A stretch of 64,000 nt of DNA from Meandrina meandrites (Eukaryota > Cnidaria > Anthozoa > Scleractinia > Meandrinidae), in NCBI GenBank assembly GCA_963693305.1, contig OY855908.1:9268516-9332515 (forward strand), written 5' to 3'. Position numbers and translations under genes: made by a program. Below the pieces are notes generated by a model. It searched no databases, was not told the DNA's origin, and worked only from the letters and a program-made list of their open reading frames with translations. Below, one piece after another: positions 21,360 through 32,968 of the stretch. Numbering within the stretch: the first letter of the stretch is position 1; each line of letters begins with the position of its first letter.

Positions 21360-22145
21360 GCAAAAATTTTAATCAATGTAACGGCTAATCTTCAGCAATG
21401 CTTCAAAACCTATCGGAAATGTTTGCGATCCACCCGATAACGATCGTAACTTAATAGTCCTCGAGATATCTTCGAGAATATTCGGTTTACCTTCGGAAAT
21501 GGTCAGAAGTCTTTGAGCTTGGCCTTTAACAAACAAAAATCAAGAAAACAGCCCGATGCGTGTAAGTGTATACCAAAGGAATTCAATTATATAACAAAAC
21601 AAAAAAACAAACAAACAAAAAAGAAAAACACAAGCAAACCTGTAATAATAATTGTACTTTAATTTTCCTTACAAAAAATGTTATTCATGCAGCTTTTGTC
21701 ATAAAAAAGGTTCATAAAAAAATTCAATCGGTTTAACAGTTTAATAAGTTTTATTACCAAAGAAGTAAATAAAAAAGAAACAGACTCCATTCGAAAATTG
21801 GCGTTCAGTGTTTACCACGTACATGGCAAACAATATAACCTGGTTAAAATTTCACCAGCTAAAGATAAAGCAAATGAACGTTAATGAGCATTTATACAGA
21901 AATCATCGTGATTTACATAAAACTGTTGTCTCGATTCTCTCGGTCGATACATACACTCGTTGTATTAGAACTGTTACAACAGACGCAATCCCAATACTTG
22001 GTTGTACTAGACTAACACGAATCGGCTTTAAAGAAACTGTTACAACAGATACAGCGTGGTCACGCTACAGTAAGTCAGTCGTTAACTGATCGCCAATTTT
22101 GGAAAGAGGATAAGTGTGGCCATTTGTTTTACTTCATATTTCTAC
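21360..22145. other. No gene recognised
   Basis: A-rich DNA. An 81-bp stretch repeats GAAACTGTTACAACAGA-like words around 21925-22045. No supported gene. Confidence 0.4.
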
Positions 22146-22255
22146 CATCTGGTGATCCTCCTTAACCAATCGCTTTCGTTGTATTACCCTTGCGAAATTA
22201 GAATCAAACACCTTGATGATTAACTTTGCCAGGCATAACCAATCGATGACATCAC
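22146..22255 (-). repeat. Terminal module of the AATCGATGA element, solo copy
   Basis: CTGGTGATCCTCCTTAACCA through CCAGGCATAACCAATCGATG is the reverse complement of 16285-16400, here without the minisatellite array. Confidence 0.8.
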
Positions 22256-22279
22256 TAGCTTCAATCCGCGCCACAATTG

Positions 22280-22580
22280 TTGAGACACTTTCTCGAGCGG
22301 TTTTCACTTGAGTATAAAACGTAATTCGGGTTTGCTTTGGTTTTGCATTACTAGGCTCAGTGATTGGCTTAAAAAACCTCGCGCCACTTTCTCAACCAAT
22401 CAGAAGTAAACCCAAATCCAATCACGACTCGCCCGCGCACGATTTCCCGCGCTTCGTGCCGGCGGCATGTTTTTGCTTCGGGTTTTGATTGGTTCACTGG
22501 ATTGTCTGTGGCTTTGTGATTGGCCAGAATGATTACTTTGGTTTTGGTTTTACGACACTCATTTGAAAACTGCTCTAAAC
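22280..22580. mobile_element. CCAAT-rich MITE, GAGCGGTTTTCACTTGAGT ends
   Basis: The left end TCGAGCGGTTTTCACTTGAG is mirrored at the right (CTCATTTGAAAACTGCTC). The interior has at least five CCAAT/ATTGG motifs, near 22362, 22400, 22418, 22487 and 22520. Common non-autonomous repeat style. Confidence 0.7.
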
Positions 22581-22719
22581 AAGAGATAGTGTTTCACTAA
22601 TTACTGGAAGGGCAGGAGCAAGTGAGTTTTAGGGCCTGTTTACAAGGAGACGTGTCCCTGATAGCAGGGTTGCCCTCTACAGCAAGCCACACAGGACGAG
22701 GGGCTTTTTCATACATTTC

Positions 22720-22955
22720 TTAAAGAAATAAAAGAAAACGCATCCGAGTGCATTGTTATATAAGCACGCAGGGATTTTTAAGAACACGAGAGAAGTGCAC
22801 AGAGAGGCGCAGCCGAGTGCTTCTCGCACTTCTCGAGTGTTCTTAAAAATTCCCAAGTGCTTATCTTACTCAACAATGCACGAGGATGAAGTTTTTTATT
22901 TCTTTTATAATGAACTCGAACTGACCAATCACAGCGCGCGCAATTACTCGAACAT
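22720..22955. mobile_element. Fold-back MITE, GCATTGTTATATAAGCAC ends
   Basis: GAGTGCATTGTT...AAGCAC and TTTTTAAGAACAC in the left half are inverted as GTGTTCTTAAAAA and GTGCTT...AACAATGCAC in the right half. Outer arms AAAGAAATAAAAGAAAAC and TTTTTATTTCTTT extend the pairing. Confidence 0.75.
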
Positions 22956-22989
22956 TTTATAATGATAACGTTTTTTTTAGCTGCGAACC

Positions 22990-24180
22990 GTTTGGCTAGG
23001 CGGACAGGGTGACCCTAGGTGGAGGCTCACTCGCTTTGAAGGTTTGAAGGTAGGGTAGTCCTGGGGGCAAGTCAATGTTTTTTCCCTGTAAACAGTTTGG
23101 TTTTGACTCACTGAACTTGCACAAGTCTGGATATACAGCACGTATGAAACCGACAGGGCCAATTTCTGGCACGGTTGGCAGGGATAACGTTTTCTCATAT
23201 AAACGCTTATTAGCAGACAGCTCTGGGGAGAGGGTAACCCTCCTACCAGAGACGTTTCTCCATATTGACAGACGTTTACTCAGATTCTAATCATACCTAG
23301 TCCCAACTATGTTTCAATATGGTATACAAAAAAATGAATCACTATCAAATATCTCCTGCAGCCATTGCATACTTTTCATACGCGGGCATAAAACTGACAC
23401 GCGCGCGCTCTTCTGCGACAAACAGCCGCTTGACAAAAAAAATTATTATTGCGAATAACAATAAACTAACAAACAATATAAGAAAAATATTCTTTCTTCT
23501 GCGGTGCTGGAGCCTTTTAGACGAATTTATAATTTGTTGTGAACTGTTACCAGCTTAATTTTCTTTTTATGCCTAAATCTTGGCGTATCCATCTTTACTG
23601 CACTTCTGGTAAAGAGACGAACACGCACCCTTGATACAGCCACAGGTAAACACAACCCCATCCTGAAGAGAAGAACAAATAATATGGGAGTGAAATTGAA
23701 GAATTTTCCCAGAAAGTTGTTTTGGGTGGACTTACCATGAGTACTACATACAAGGAGGCAAGTTAGGTGACCCATTCCTACATGTAGGTCGTATTGTGTT
23801 TCGACCAATCATTGTCGCGATGTCTCGTTGGAAGTTGAAAGTCTTGACCGAGATTTACAAAAACAATTCTACACAGAATCTAGATTTTTCTTTCGTTCTG
23901 TTAGTTATTCATCGGAGTTAACCTAGGCTCCACTGGTTTCCTCTTAGTCAAATTTGAGTCGCAAAGCGGCGGAAACGAGGAAAAATCTTCTTGCAGCGGT
24001 GGGAATTAGTTAAGATCTGGCACTGAATGGCCGACATTAGTTTTAAACAACCACGCAATTCAATTTGATTTGTTCGTTCGATTGATAAGCACTTCCGAGG
24101 GAAAGGTGAGTATATCTGTTGCATCACGCAGGATGCAAGAAATATGATTATATTTCTATACATATTCGTCCTTTACTAAG
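22990..24180. other. No gene recognised
   Basis: No supported gene. At 22977-23040 and 23160-23250 there are low-copy sequences without recognisable domains. Short frames on both strands look like chance. Confidence 0.35.
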
Positions 24181-24227
24181 GACAAGTGTTTTTTGAATAG
24201 GAGGTTGTAGGTTGTAGGATATATTCC

Positions 24228-24447
24228 ATGCTTGATGTACAAAGTAAAAACAATTTGTATCCTAAATACGTCAGTGGCCTGTTTAAAATTAACAACTGCC
24301 TGCATAATTTAAGATGCAAGGAATTTTGTGTACAGACAGTGTCTTTTTCGCTTAAATACCTGGGCCCTACACTCTGGGGCAAAATGCGACCAGATATAAG
24401 GAAACTACCATCATTTGATGCATTCAAGAGAGCTATAAGGAAAGAAA
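24228..24447 (+). pseudogene. C-terminal tail of a non-LTR retrotransposon polyprotein
   Basis: The plus frame LYPKYVSGLFKINNCLHNLR, then SLKYLGPTLWGKMRPDIRKL and PSFDAFKRAIRK, matches the conserved tail of CR1/L2-class proteins (LPxYLxxLF, SLKYxGPxLWNxLPxDIR, SFxxFKRxLR). Only the tail remains, and its end is overwritten by the hairpin element at 24446-24698. Confidence 0.7.
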
Positions 24448-24698
24448 AAGTTAAAAAAAAATACAGTTGTATCCGACCTGAAAATGTTAAAAATAGATAC
24501 TATTACAACTATATTTACGGCATCTTTCTGCTGCTTTCCTCGGAGAAAAATGACTAAACAAGAATAAATTTAAAAGAACTGTTAAATTTATTCATTTAAG
24601 TCATTTTACTCCGACGAAGGCAACAGAAAGGTGTAACTAATTTCCTTTTTGACATTTTCAGGTCAGATACACCCGTATTTTTTTTTAACTTTTATTAT
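24446..24698. mobile_element. Fold-back MITE
   Basis: AAAGTTAAAAAAAAATAC and GTATCCGACCTGAAAATGTT in the left half are inverted in the right half (AACATTTTCAGG-like and GTATTTTTTTTTAACTTT). The centre is AATAAATTTAA/TTAAATTTATT. Confidence 0.82.
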
Positions 24699-24699
24699 G

Positions 24700-25289
24700 A
24701 TCACTAACCGCCCAAACAGCATAAGGAAAGTTTGCTATTTTAATCATATACCGTATTTACTCGTGTATTAGTCGATCCCGTTTTGGTAAGACTGATATAT
24801 TTACATGTACCTTGACAAGGAAAGGAAAGTCGGCCCAGAAAGAATGATTTGGTAGCACTTCAGGCATGCTCCCTACTCCACGGCCAAAACGGTTAACCAG
24901 CACTCCAACGACGACGTACGAAAGAAGAAGAGGAAAGAATCTAAAATGAGATTGAGTTGTTATAATAAACATAAAATAGTATATAATGCAAACCTTATTT
25001 TAAAAGCTGTTTATCTTATCGTGGTAACTTTAATAATACAGTACACAGAATCATTAAATTACATCCGTTTTCAACTCACATGATAAGAAGAATACTGCCA
25101 ACACTGAGACCTCCGCCAGATGAAGATGGTGAGGAACCGCCCGCTGCTGCACAGGCATGTTCTGAAGTAAACGTTGCAGTCTAAAAAAAACAGAAACAAA
25201 TTACCCTATAATAAGTCATCGCTTGACTCCTCCATATATGCTGCGATCCGTTAATTCAGGATATTTAAAGTTTTAATAAGAAGCACAGC
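24700..25289. other. No gene recognised
   Basis: ACCGTATTTACTCGTGTATT near 24750 looks like the terminus of a DNA transposon, but no partner was found. Otherwise nothing supported. Confidence 0.35.
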
Positions 25290-25560
25290 ACCAAGCAACA
25301 AGAAAACCAAACCCATGATCATGAGGATAAAATGCAAACAACAATGCAGTCGTAGCTGATGGGCAGGAAGTTGAAGACGTGAACAGCTTTGACTATCTCG
25401 GAGCAAGAACAAACAAACACGAAATCTGCAAGAGGCGCCCAGGAAAAGCTAGAGGAGCATTCAACAGGCTGGTCAGCATCTGAAAGAGTGGTCATCTGAG
25501 CAAAAACACCAAGTCCGATATCATAGCAGTGCTACTTTACGGGTGTAAGTCAAGGCAAGG
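25290..25560 (+). pseudogene. RTE-like non-LTR reverse transcriptase, post-RT fragment
   Basis: The plus frame reads NNAVVADGQEVEDVNSFDYL-GARTNK, then GKARGAFNRLVSI, a stop, and KSGHLSKNTKSDIIAVLLYG. The order NGQxIExVxxFxYLG, KARGAFxRL and TKxxxxxxxxxLLYG is typical of the region after the RT domain in RTE-like elements. At least one frameshift and one stop are present. Possibly the same family as 36736-37545, which lacks this part. Confidence 0.72.
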
Positions 25561-25910
25561 TGAGGGTCACATAGACTTTCAATAAAGGCCCTTCGTCTCT
25601 CACCTAATAACCCGTGAGGTCGACTTGCGGTAAGTCTACAGGACGCGATGTGAGGTGGCATGGAGTGAGGTGCGACTGTGAGAGATGACTTCTCATTTAA
25701 CACCGTTATAAATTTCCTTCAGCCACACATATACTGTATGCTTTCTTGGGGTATTAGAATATACTTTAGATAATTTGCTACACCGGCAACATGGATCAAG
25801 ACAATATCCCACTGTGAACGTTCACTTATCAAAGAATTAAGGGCTACGGCAAACGTATATGCACCAGGTACATGTAAACCCAAATTAACACACTTGCATT
25901 GTCATGTACT

Positions 25911-26056
25911 AAAACCCGAAACGAAACGAAACGAAACGGCGAAACCACCGAAAAAAGTATACAAAATACTGCCCTAACCAACAAATAAAAGCTAACCGCG
26001 AGCAAACCGGAATAAAAGCTAACAGCAAGCAAGTCTCGTTTCGTTTCGTTCTTTTG
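25911..26056. repeat. Inverted (GAAAC)n arrays
   Basis: ACGAAACGAAACGAAACGG near 25920 and CGTTTCGTTTCGTT near 26038 are inverted short arrays about 100 bp apart, with two AAAGCTAACxGCxAGCAA words between. Confidence 0.7.
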
Positions 26057-26061
26057 TTTTT

Positions 26062-26205
26062 CCAGTAAGACACTACCTCTCTGGAACCTCTTTTTCATTC
26101 GCCCGCTTTTAACACTACCTTTATTATTATTCAGGGCTAGGGGCATTGTTATGACCTGTTTTCTATTGTTTTAAGAACCAATGAAGTAACTCGTTCCGAG
26201 AGGTG
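26062..26205 (+). repeat. Dispersed repeat, inverted copy at 56305-56446
   Basis: CCAGTAAGACACTACCTCTC through GGGCATTGTTATGACCTG to AACTCGTTCCGAGAGG matches the reverse complement of 56305-56446 with few changes. The 56-kb copy is nested inside another MITE, so this is a mobile unit. Confidence 0.8.
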
Positions 26206-26839
26206 GTGGGTGACCCTTTTTTCGGCTGGTTTCGTTTCGTCGTTTTAGGTTTTAGTGCTTGCCACTTGCATCAAAACAAAAACAAACAAACAAACAAAAA
26301 CAAAACGACAAATAAATATTTACATATAATAAAGGTGTTCCTTCTGAAAAGCTTGGTATTAATCCTTTTCCCGGTTCATTTGGATCACATTTCAGTGTGA
26401 TGCTTGACTTTCTGAGGAAGCAATAATAATTCGGGGAATAAGAAACAAGCAGTAGGTCACACAAACTTAGCTAATTCAGCACTGACCATCTGCTCATTGA
26501 ATTTGCTGATCATAATAACGGCTTAAAGGTGTAGAAAAACGCAAAAGAAATACAGGAAAGCCAAGACAGGACATGGATGAACAATATTGGATAAGACGTT
26601 TAAAAACAGAATGCATTTGGATAAAGCTGAAACATGTTGGCCAAGCTAGTTTCAAGTTTATCTCAGCTTGAATGAAAATTCCATTTAATCATCCTCGTTT
26701 GTTATGTGGCCATAATTTTTCCAATAAAAGATAGTTGCTCTGCCAACTTAAATTGAGGATAATTGATTATTGAAAATAAACAGAATTACCACCAATTTTG
26801 TGACCTTGAAGAGGCAACAAGTATTTCTACCCCCGGCCC
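26206..26839. other. No gene recognised
   Basis: AT-rich, with a CAAAC-rich purine/pyrimidine stretch at 26268-26310. No supported gene. Confidence 0.4.
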
Positions 26840-26859
26840 TGGATACAGAGAAACCATGC

Positions 26860-27030
26860 ATGGCCTAGTTGTTACTATTATGGTAGCCTCCAGATTGAAT
26901 GGTCCGGGTTCAAGCCCTGGCGGGGATTATTTTGTTGTGTCCGTGGGCCTGGCACTTTACTCTCATAGTGCATCTTACCATCAATGTATCTTTTGCTGTC
27001 AAGCAGATTGTTTTCGATCAATTATCTATC
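26860..27030 (+). mobile_element. tRNA-derived SINE (plus strand)
   Basis: B box GGTTCAAGCCC followed by TGGCGGGGATTATTTTGTTG, then CCTGGCACTTTACTCTCATA, the same tail module as at 21130-21350. The 5' tRNA-like part is diverged. Confidence 0.65.
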
Positions 27031-27105
27031 AGTAAACTAATTCCTGCAATACTACTCGCGTTCTGTACATGGCCGTGTTCTATTGCTGGTCTATTGCTAC
27101 GGCTT

Positions 27106-30024
27106 TGTTTGTTTGATTTATTTGAGCGATGGAAGAGTTCCAACGCTGTGGGATGCCATTTATGATATTAAAACCAAGAAGTTACGGAACTTTCTAGGTT
27201 TTAATACTTCGGTTTTTATAGTTTATGTAAGTAACGGGTGAAAACTGCATCAACAACGATCCGAATGAACGGCCGAGTGAACAGCCCAGCATGTGCATAA
27301 GCCCATGAAGCTCTGAACACACAGACCGAACAGACGAAGGTCGAGAATGCAGAAAGTCATCCACACGACTGACTGACTACAGGGTTTAATTGAGTAGTAA
27401 AATGAAGTAATTATAAAAAGGTTATGTTTTGTATGAATAACAGATGCGATCTATACCAATGGCAGACTGAGTGAACGGAAGAATGAACAGACAGACAGGT
27501 GCATAAGCACCCTACTGCCTGAGCAGACAAACCGAACAAACGAGAGAGCCGAAAATACAGAAAGTCATCTATGTAAATGACTGACTATGGTGTTTTACTT
27601 AGTAACCCTACAATATTTTATCGTTCAGGTGAATTTATTTAGCTATTTAAAATAAGCAATTTAGTGAGCTCACTAGTAAATCGAGGTAGATTGATAAATA
27701 ATAATAGTTGCCTGCTCAGAAAGTCTGCCATTCTCGTCAGGGGCACAGTGACAGACCCGTTAGAGAGATGAATATTTAGCGAGAAGCACGCGAGAAGTCA
27801 ATGTCAGAGAAGCGCGCGCGGGAAGACGTTACATTGATCTTTATATCCGTACTGTAACGTATTTTTGACTTAAAGCCAAATCAGGGTGAATCTCTCTAAA
27901 CACACGTTTCAAACTGTGGTACCACAGCTGGCCCTACGTGCCTGAGCTTGCTGCTATCAATCTATATCGATTAAGCATTTTAAATGGTTATAAAACGACA
28001 AAAGTATAATGCTAAAAGTTAAAGTTCGTTGATTGTGCTTTGACATTTAGTCGTGAGAATCGACATTTAAGCAAATTGTGCTGTAATCCAATCAAGCTTT
28101 TGCAGCTATTTTGTAAACAACGTTTTTAGGATGAAGTAAGCTTATTTAAATCTTAAGTTAAAAGCAAAATACTAAACTTACCATTGAAAAATTGAGCGCC
28201 TGGTACAGAGCGAAGTCATTTGGTCGTTTCAACTTGATGGCTCGCGAAGACTGTTTGTACGCGCGTACTTTTATTCAAACGGCCGCATTAAGTGCGCGCA
28301 ATCTGGGCATTGAAAAAGTCTTCATTGGCATAGTGCAGCGCGCGGTTTATAAGCTAAAAGTTAAAGTGTTTTTATTCGTTTAAGCAGAAAAGTAGTTTTG
28401 AAGTTGCAGGTTTCCATTTTAGAAATTGAAACCAATAAGTTAAGCAGTTCCAGCAGTACTCTAGGTTTGAAAAAATTCGGAATATTATTGTTTATGTAAG
28501 TAACAGATGCATACTGCGCCAACAACGATCCGAATAAAAGGCCGGATGCACAGCTCAAACATGCGCATAAGCACTTGAGGGTCTGCACAAACATATCGAG
28601 CAGACGAAGGCTGAGAGCACAAAAAGCCATCCAAACGACTGACTGACTAAAGGGTTTAACTAACTAGTAAGTGAAGTCCTTACAATTATTTTTGTGTGAA
28701 TAGCAGACGTAATCCACACCAACGGCAAACTAAATGAACGGAAGAGTGAACAGCCAGAAAGGTGCATAAGCACCTGAATGCCTGAGGAAACATACCGGAC
28801 AAACAAGAGAGCCGAAAACGCAGAAAGTCTTCTTTGCAAATGACTGACTGTATGGTTTTACGTAGTAGCAAGCTGTTGTTCTTATGAAAATTCTTTAACT
28901 TTTCATCGTTATAAAGTACAATTATATTAAAATTAGGAAATTAAATATTTAAACCTAATGAAATGGCAAAAGACCACAAAAAGTTAACGGGCCATGGGTC
29001 GCCTTCCTGGATACATCCATCCGTCTTTACAGAAAGCCGGACCGCCTTTGGCAATACCGTCTATCTGTGGGTACAAGTGCAATGTCGTTCTACAGACATA
29101 CTCGTCTTTCACATGGGCGAGAAGAGGTCTGACACAACAGACCCACGGTGGACTGGATCGTAGGTTGGACATGGTCCGCCATATGGTGGGATAAAATCCG
29201 GCATATGGTACCACAGTTTGAAACGCGTGTTTAGAGAGATTCACCCTGATTTGGCTTTTAGTAAAAAATACGTTACAGTACGGATATAAAGATCAATGTA
29301 ACGTCTCCCCGCGCGCGTTTCTCTGACCCTGACTTCTCGCGTGTTTCTCGCTAAATTTTCATCTCTCTAACGGGTCTGTCACTGTGCCCCTGACGAGAAT
29401 GGCAGACTTTCTGAGCAGGCAACTATTATTATTTATCAATCTACCTCGATTTACTAGTGAGCTCACTAAATTGCTTATTTTAAATAGCTAAATAAATTCA
29501 CCTGAACGATAAAATATTGTAGGGTTACTAAGTAAAACACCATAGTCAGTCATTTACATAGATGACTTTCTGTATTTTCGACTCTCTCGTTTGTTCGGTT
29601 TGTCTGCTCGGGCAGTGGGGTGCTTATGCACCTGTCTGTCTGTTCATTCTTCCGTTCACTCAGTCTGCCGTTGGTACAGATCGCATCTGTTATTTCATAC
29701 AAAACATAACCTTTTTATAATGTCTTCATTTTACTACTCAATTAAACCCTCTAGTCAGTCAGTCGTGTGGATGACTTTCTGCATTCTCGACCTTCGTCTG
29801 TTCGGTCTGTTTGTTCAGAGCTTCATGAGCTTATGCACATGCTGGGCTGTTCACTCGGCCGTTCATTCGGATCGTTGTTTTTGCAGTTTTCACCCGTTAC
29901 TTACATAAACTATAAAAACCGAAGTATTAAAACCTAGAAAGTTCCGTAACTTCTTGGTTTTAATATCAAAAATGGCATCCCACAGCGTTGGAACTCTTCC
30001 CTCGCTCAAATAAATCAAACAAAC
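27106..30024. repeat. Long inverted repeat with 819-bp arms
   Basis: Left arm 27106-27924 and right arm 29206-30024 are inverted copies, from TTTGTTTGATTTATTTGAGC at the outer edge to AAACTGTGGTACCACAG at the inner edge. Each arm holds two diverged ~200-bp sub-repeats with ACGATCCGAATGAACGGCC, GTGCATAAGCAC and GACTGACTGACT motifs. The 1.28-kb loop holds two more in the left-arm orientation (28490-28870). No transposase was recognised. An 86-codon frame at 28984-29244 is unassigned. Confidence 0.85.
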
Positions 30025-30189
30025 AATTTGCACGCGCTCAGAGTAGCATAAATTGCGTTCCTAATTTCGTCTGGCAGCTGGTAGCTTGGGTCTAGATCCC
30101 TGCCCTGCGATTTTAACAACTGCTACAATGTAAAAATGTAATTACAGGTCACCATATTTCTCCTGTCAAAGCATTTCTTTTCTACCTCC

Positions 30190-30375
30190 CCAAAAATATG
30201 CGGAAATCAATGACAATCGATGACAATTGATGACAATCGATGGCAATTAAAAAACACAAATTTTTTGGCCGATTGGTTATCGATTTCCGATATCAATCGA
30301 TTAATTGTTATCGATTGATATCTATTGCCATCGATTGTTATCGATTATCGGTTTCATCGATTGATCACGCCGGCG
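30190..30375. repeat. GACAATCGAT minisatellite, self-complementary
   Basis: TGACAATCGATGACAATTGA units switch to TTATCGATTG units around a TTTTTTGGCC centre. The layout is like the 14.5- and 16.1-kb blocks but the unit sequence differs. Confidence 0.75.
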
Positions 30376-30409
30376 ATAATGCTAAATGGTGATTTTGTTG
30401 CCTTTACTT

Positions 30410-30890
30410 GGAGTGGTGGGGGGGGGGGGGGGGGGGGGGGGTCTTTGCGCACGCCTAAATAGTGCCAGCCCCAAACCGCACGTTAAAATTTAAAGTCCCT
30501 AAAACTTAGAGAAAAGAAGGTAGGTTCCGATTTTGTTTTAAGAATCAGAGATAACATAGCCTTTTTTATAATCGTATATATGCAATTACATGGAACGGTT
30601 AGTACTGAATAAAGTCTGCAAATACGAGTACGTTACGAGTGTTTATTCCGTCATAACTTCGATAATAATGTAAATTTGATAAAAACCATTCGAAGCATTA
30701 AGCGTATGGACGTTCTTTATCTGTTGACACTGATTGTGATTTTCCCTCCAGTTTTTGGGATTGTTGTTTATTCTGGTCACGTGACTTGCCAAAAATAGCC
30801 GCGATTTGAAACGCTTGAAGGACTCTTCAATGGAACAAAGTTGTGCAAAAAGTATAGCTGAAGGAGTTCTGGTTTCCAAAATCACGATAA
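30410..30890 (-). repeat. Dispersed repeat, inverted partner of 950-1440, with 24-base G run
   Basis: Matches the reverse complement of 950-1440. The G run (30418-30441) stands where the partner has five C. Ends 110 bp before duplication copy 2 starts. Confidence 0.7.
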
Positions 30891-30934
30891 GCTTCAGCAT
30901 TAAGGGCCACTAGTCCCAATCCCCCCACTGGTTT

Positions 30935-31000
30935 GTGAGAGTAAAGTTTCTTGCCCATTAAAACACAACAAAATAACCTCGGCCAGGGCTCCAAAAGGGA
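30935..31000 (-). mobile_element. SINE tail fragment
   Basis: On the minus strand GAGCCCTGGCCGAGGTTATT then TTGTTGTGTTTTAATGGGCA and ACTTTACTCTCACA is the body of the SINE family seen at 21130 and 26860. Confidence 0.6.
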
Positions 31001-31072
31001 CCACTCATTCTGGAGTCCAGGCCTATCTAGGCCACTACATCACCTGCCAGAAACAATAACAAACTCATTTAA

Positions 31073-32665
31073 AGGTCAAATGAACCAAAATTTCGAACTT
31101 TCTTTTTTTTTAAGCCAATTTGTTGATTAAGAACCAAATCAACATATTCCGAAGTTTCAAAGGAATTGGACTTTGCAAAACAGAGAAATTTCAAGTTGAA
31201 AAATGCTTAGTTTTGGCCTTCATAATCGTAGAGCGCTCGGGAAAATTGTCGGGAAATTTTCGAAACATAAAACTGTGACATCAGTATTGGGGCGCTGTGA
31301 AATTGCGGGAAATTCAAAGTGTTTTAGTGATGAAGCTCACAAGAATGGAACATCATGGTGTTTTGTGCAGCACTAAACTGCTTAAATTATTCTAAGTCGA
31401 AAGTAAGTATGTTTAAGTTTCCAGCAAATTCAAAGCTCAGGAAACAATAGCTTTTGAAAATGAAAAGAAAAGAATTTCAGCCAGGAAAGAACTCTTGCAT
31501 TTGTGCGGTTCATTTTACCGAAGACTACTTCAGAGAAAATCTGGCAATAGGTAGGTTTCTGGGGTCTGATTTCAAGCCGCTACGACTCCACCTCAAAGAG
31601 GATGCTGTGCCGTGGACTATTTTTTTTTTGTTCGGAAAAGAAATCACGGGGAAGAATGTCTTCCGAAGCACAAAGACCCCACTGTCCGTTCGGCTTTTGC
31701 TAAACGAAGGAAGTTAGAGGTATGCATTTTGCACCTTTCTTATTCTACCTAGAACTAGATAGAGTATTTGTTATGATTATTAGCACTTTTACTTTGTTGG
31801 TTTGGCTGGTCATGATCAAGCATTAAAATTTGAGTTCGTTAGTTCAATATCCTCGTCAAATAATTTGCTTCCATGCACGCTTTTTGACGCGTATAAAATT
31901 AAGCTTAAAATGTTGTATTCGAGCCCTAAATAACATGTACCGGCTAAATAAATATGGACCAAAAAACAGCTAATACAAACAGAACTCACGGTGTCCGTGG
32001 GGACAGTGTGTAAACGCTCAGTATTTATTCCAACACTGAATTTTCCTTCAGCTGAAAACGACACCAACTTATTCATTGAAAGTTTTACCCTGCGTGATTC
32101 TTTGCACTTTCGAATTTGCATTGAGAAATACCCTTTCATTCAAGTTAAATTTTTGTGTACAAATTTATTTTTGTGTTTTGTGTGACTCTCGAGTACAGAA
32201 AAGAAACAGTGAATTCAATCTTAGCTTTTGGCCACATCCTAGGATAACTTCGCGCTGCATACCGATCCGGGTTGCAAGCCGCACACGTCCTGATAAGAAT
32301 TACGTGCAAATCCAAAAAAACTGCATTTAGATTGGGGTATATAACAAAACTAATTGTTCTATACCAAGCTGAGCAGACTGATGATTTTTATACGCCATCC
32401 AGTGTTTGAAAACCTCCTATATCGTACAATGCTTACAATTTTACTCAGTGCTCTTTGAAACTGGATTACAATGTAGTAAAAAAATATAACAACCATGTTT
32501 AAAAATAAGCTTAGATTCTTTTAGAATTACTTGAATTACTTAGACTGACTCAAACCCTCAAACTTTACATTATTCGCTCTTTGAACGACGATCGTCTCTT
32601 CGATCGCAAAGCCGTGAAATAAAATCGCTAAAGAAAGAATGTCGAAATTTTGGTTCATTTGACCT
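31073..32665 (+). mobile_element. Kolobok-like DNA transposon remnant with THAP frame
   Basis: A 1593-bp insertion bounded by inverted repeats AGGTCAAATGAACCAAAATT plus TCGA, with TTAA duplicated on both sides (31069-31072, 32666-32669). The uninterrupted TTAA at 69-72 in copy 1 is the empty site. TTAA duplication plus a THAP-domain frame fits the Kolobok superfamily; piggyBac also uses TTAA but lacks THAP. No DDE transposase catalytic part was found, so it is non-autonomous. The rest of the interior is AT-rich without recognised frames. Confidence 0.88.
31355..31717 (+). pseudogene. THAP-domain protein, broken by a stop at its invariant Trp
   Basis: From the ATG at 31355: MVFCAALNCLNYSKSKVSMF, then KFPANSKLRKQ, a TAG, then LLKMKRKEFQPGKNSCICAV-HF, and near the end of the domain FKPLRL and AVP. 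The C2CH zinc ligands (C4, C9, the Cys of CICAV and the His of HF), the FxFP motif and the AVP box are present. The stop sits where THAP domains have Trp (TGG to TAG). After AVP the frame runs about 30 residues without similarity and stops at 31717. THAP domains bind DNA; here it would have been the end-binding part of a transposase. Confidence 0.85.
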
Positions 32666-32873
32666 TTAATAATATAATATAACTTTTAATTAATATTTAA
32701 GCTGAAATTAAGAATTGTTGGCACTGAGATCAGCATAAACATAAAGGAAATACAACATCATTTTATAAAGGATTTGATGAAAAACACGCAACAATAAATT
32801 GTTATGGCACGCATTGTGAATTTAATGTCGTTACGAGTTGGAATGGGACAAGTGTAAATGTTGTGCTTCAGTT

Positions 32874-32968
32874 TTATCCTTGGTTCAAATGTGTTCCTTT
32901 GTTTTTGAGTATGATAATATACAACAATGAGTTTAAAACAAAGGAAAATAAAATTTGAACCAAGGATA
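32874..32968. repeat. Hairpin, TATCCTTGGTTCAAAT
   Basis: TATCCTTGGTTCAAATGTGT is inverted at 32950-32968 (ATTTGAACCAAGGATA), with TCCTTTGTTTT/AAAACAAAGGA inner pairs. Small fold-back MITE at the edge of repeat B. Confidence 0.8.

Noticed and set aside
28984..29244. 86-codon minus frame in the loop of the inverted repeat
   Set aside because: No recognised domain, overlaps plus frames of the same size, and its end lies in the inner arm sequence.
29591..29908. 105-codon frame with VHSSVHSV words
   Set aside because: The words come from the repeated nucleotide motif GTTCATTC/GTTCACTC. Frames in the sub-repeats are interrupted by stops and shifts, so I treat them as non-coding.
32076..32330. 84-codon frame inside the Kolobok-like element
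   Set aside because: No transposase motif; overlaps a minus frame of similar length in AT-rich DNA.
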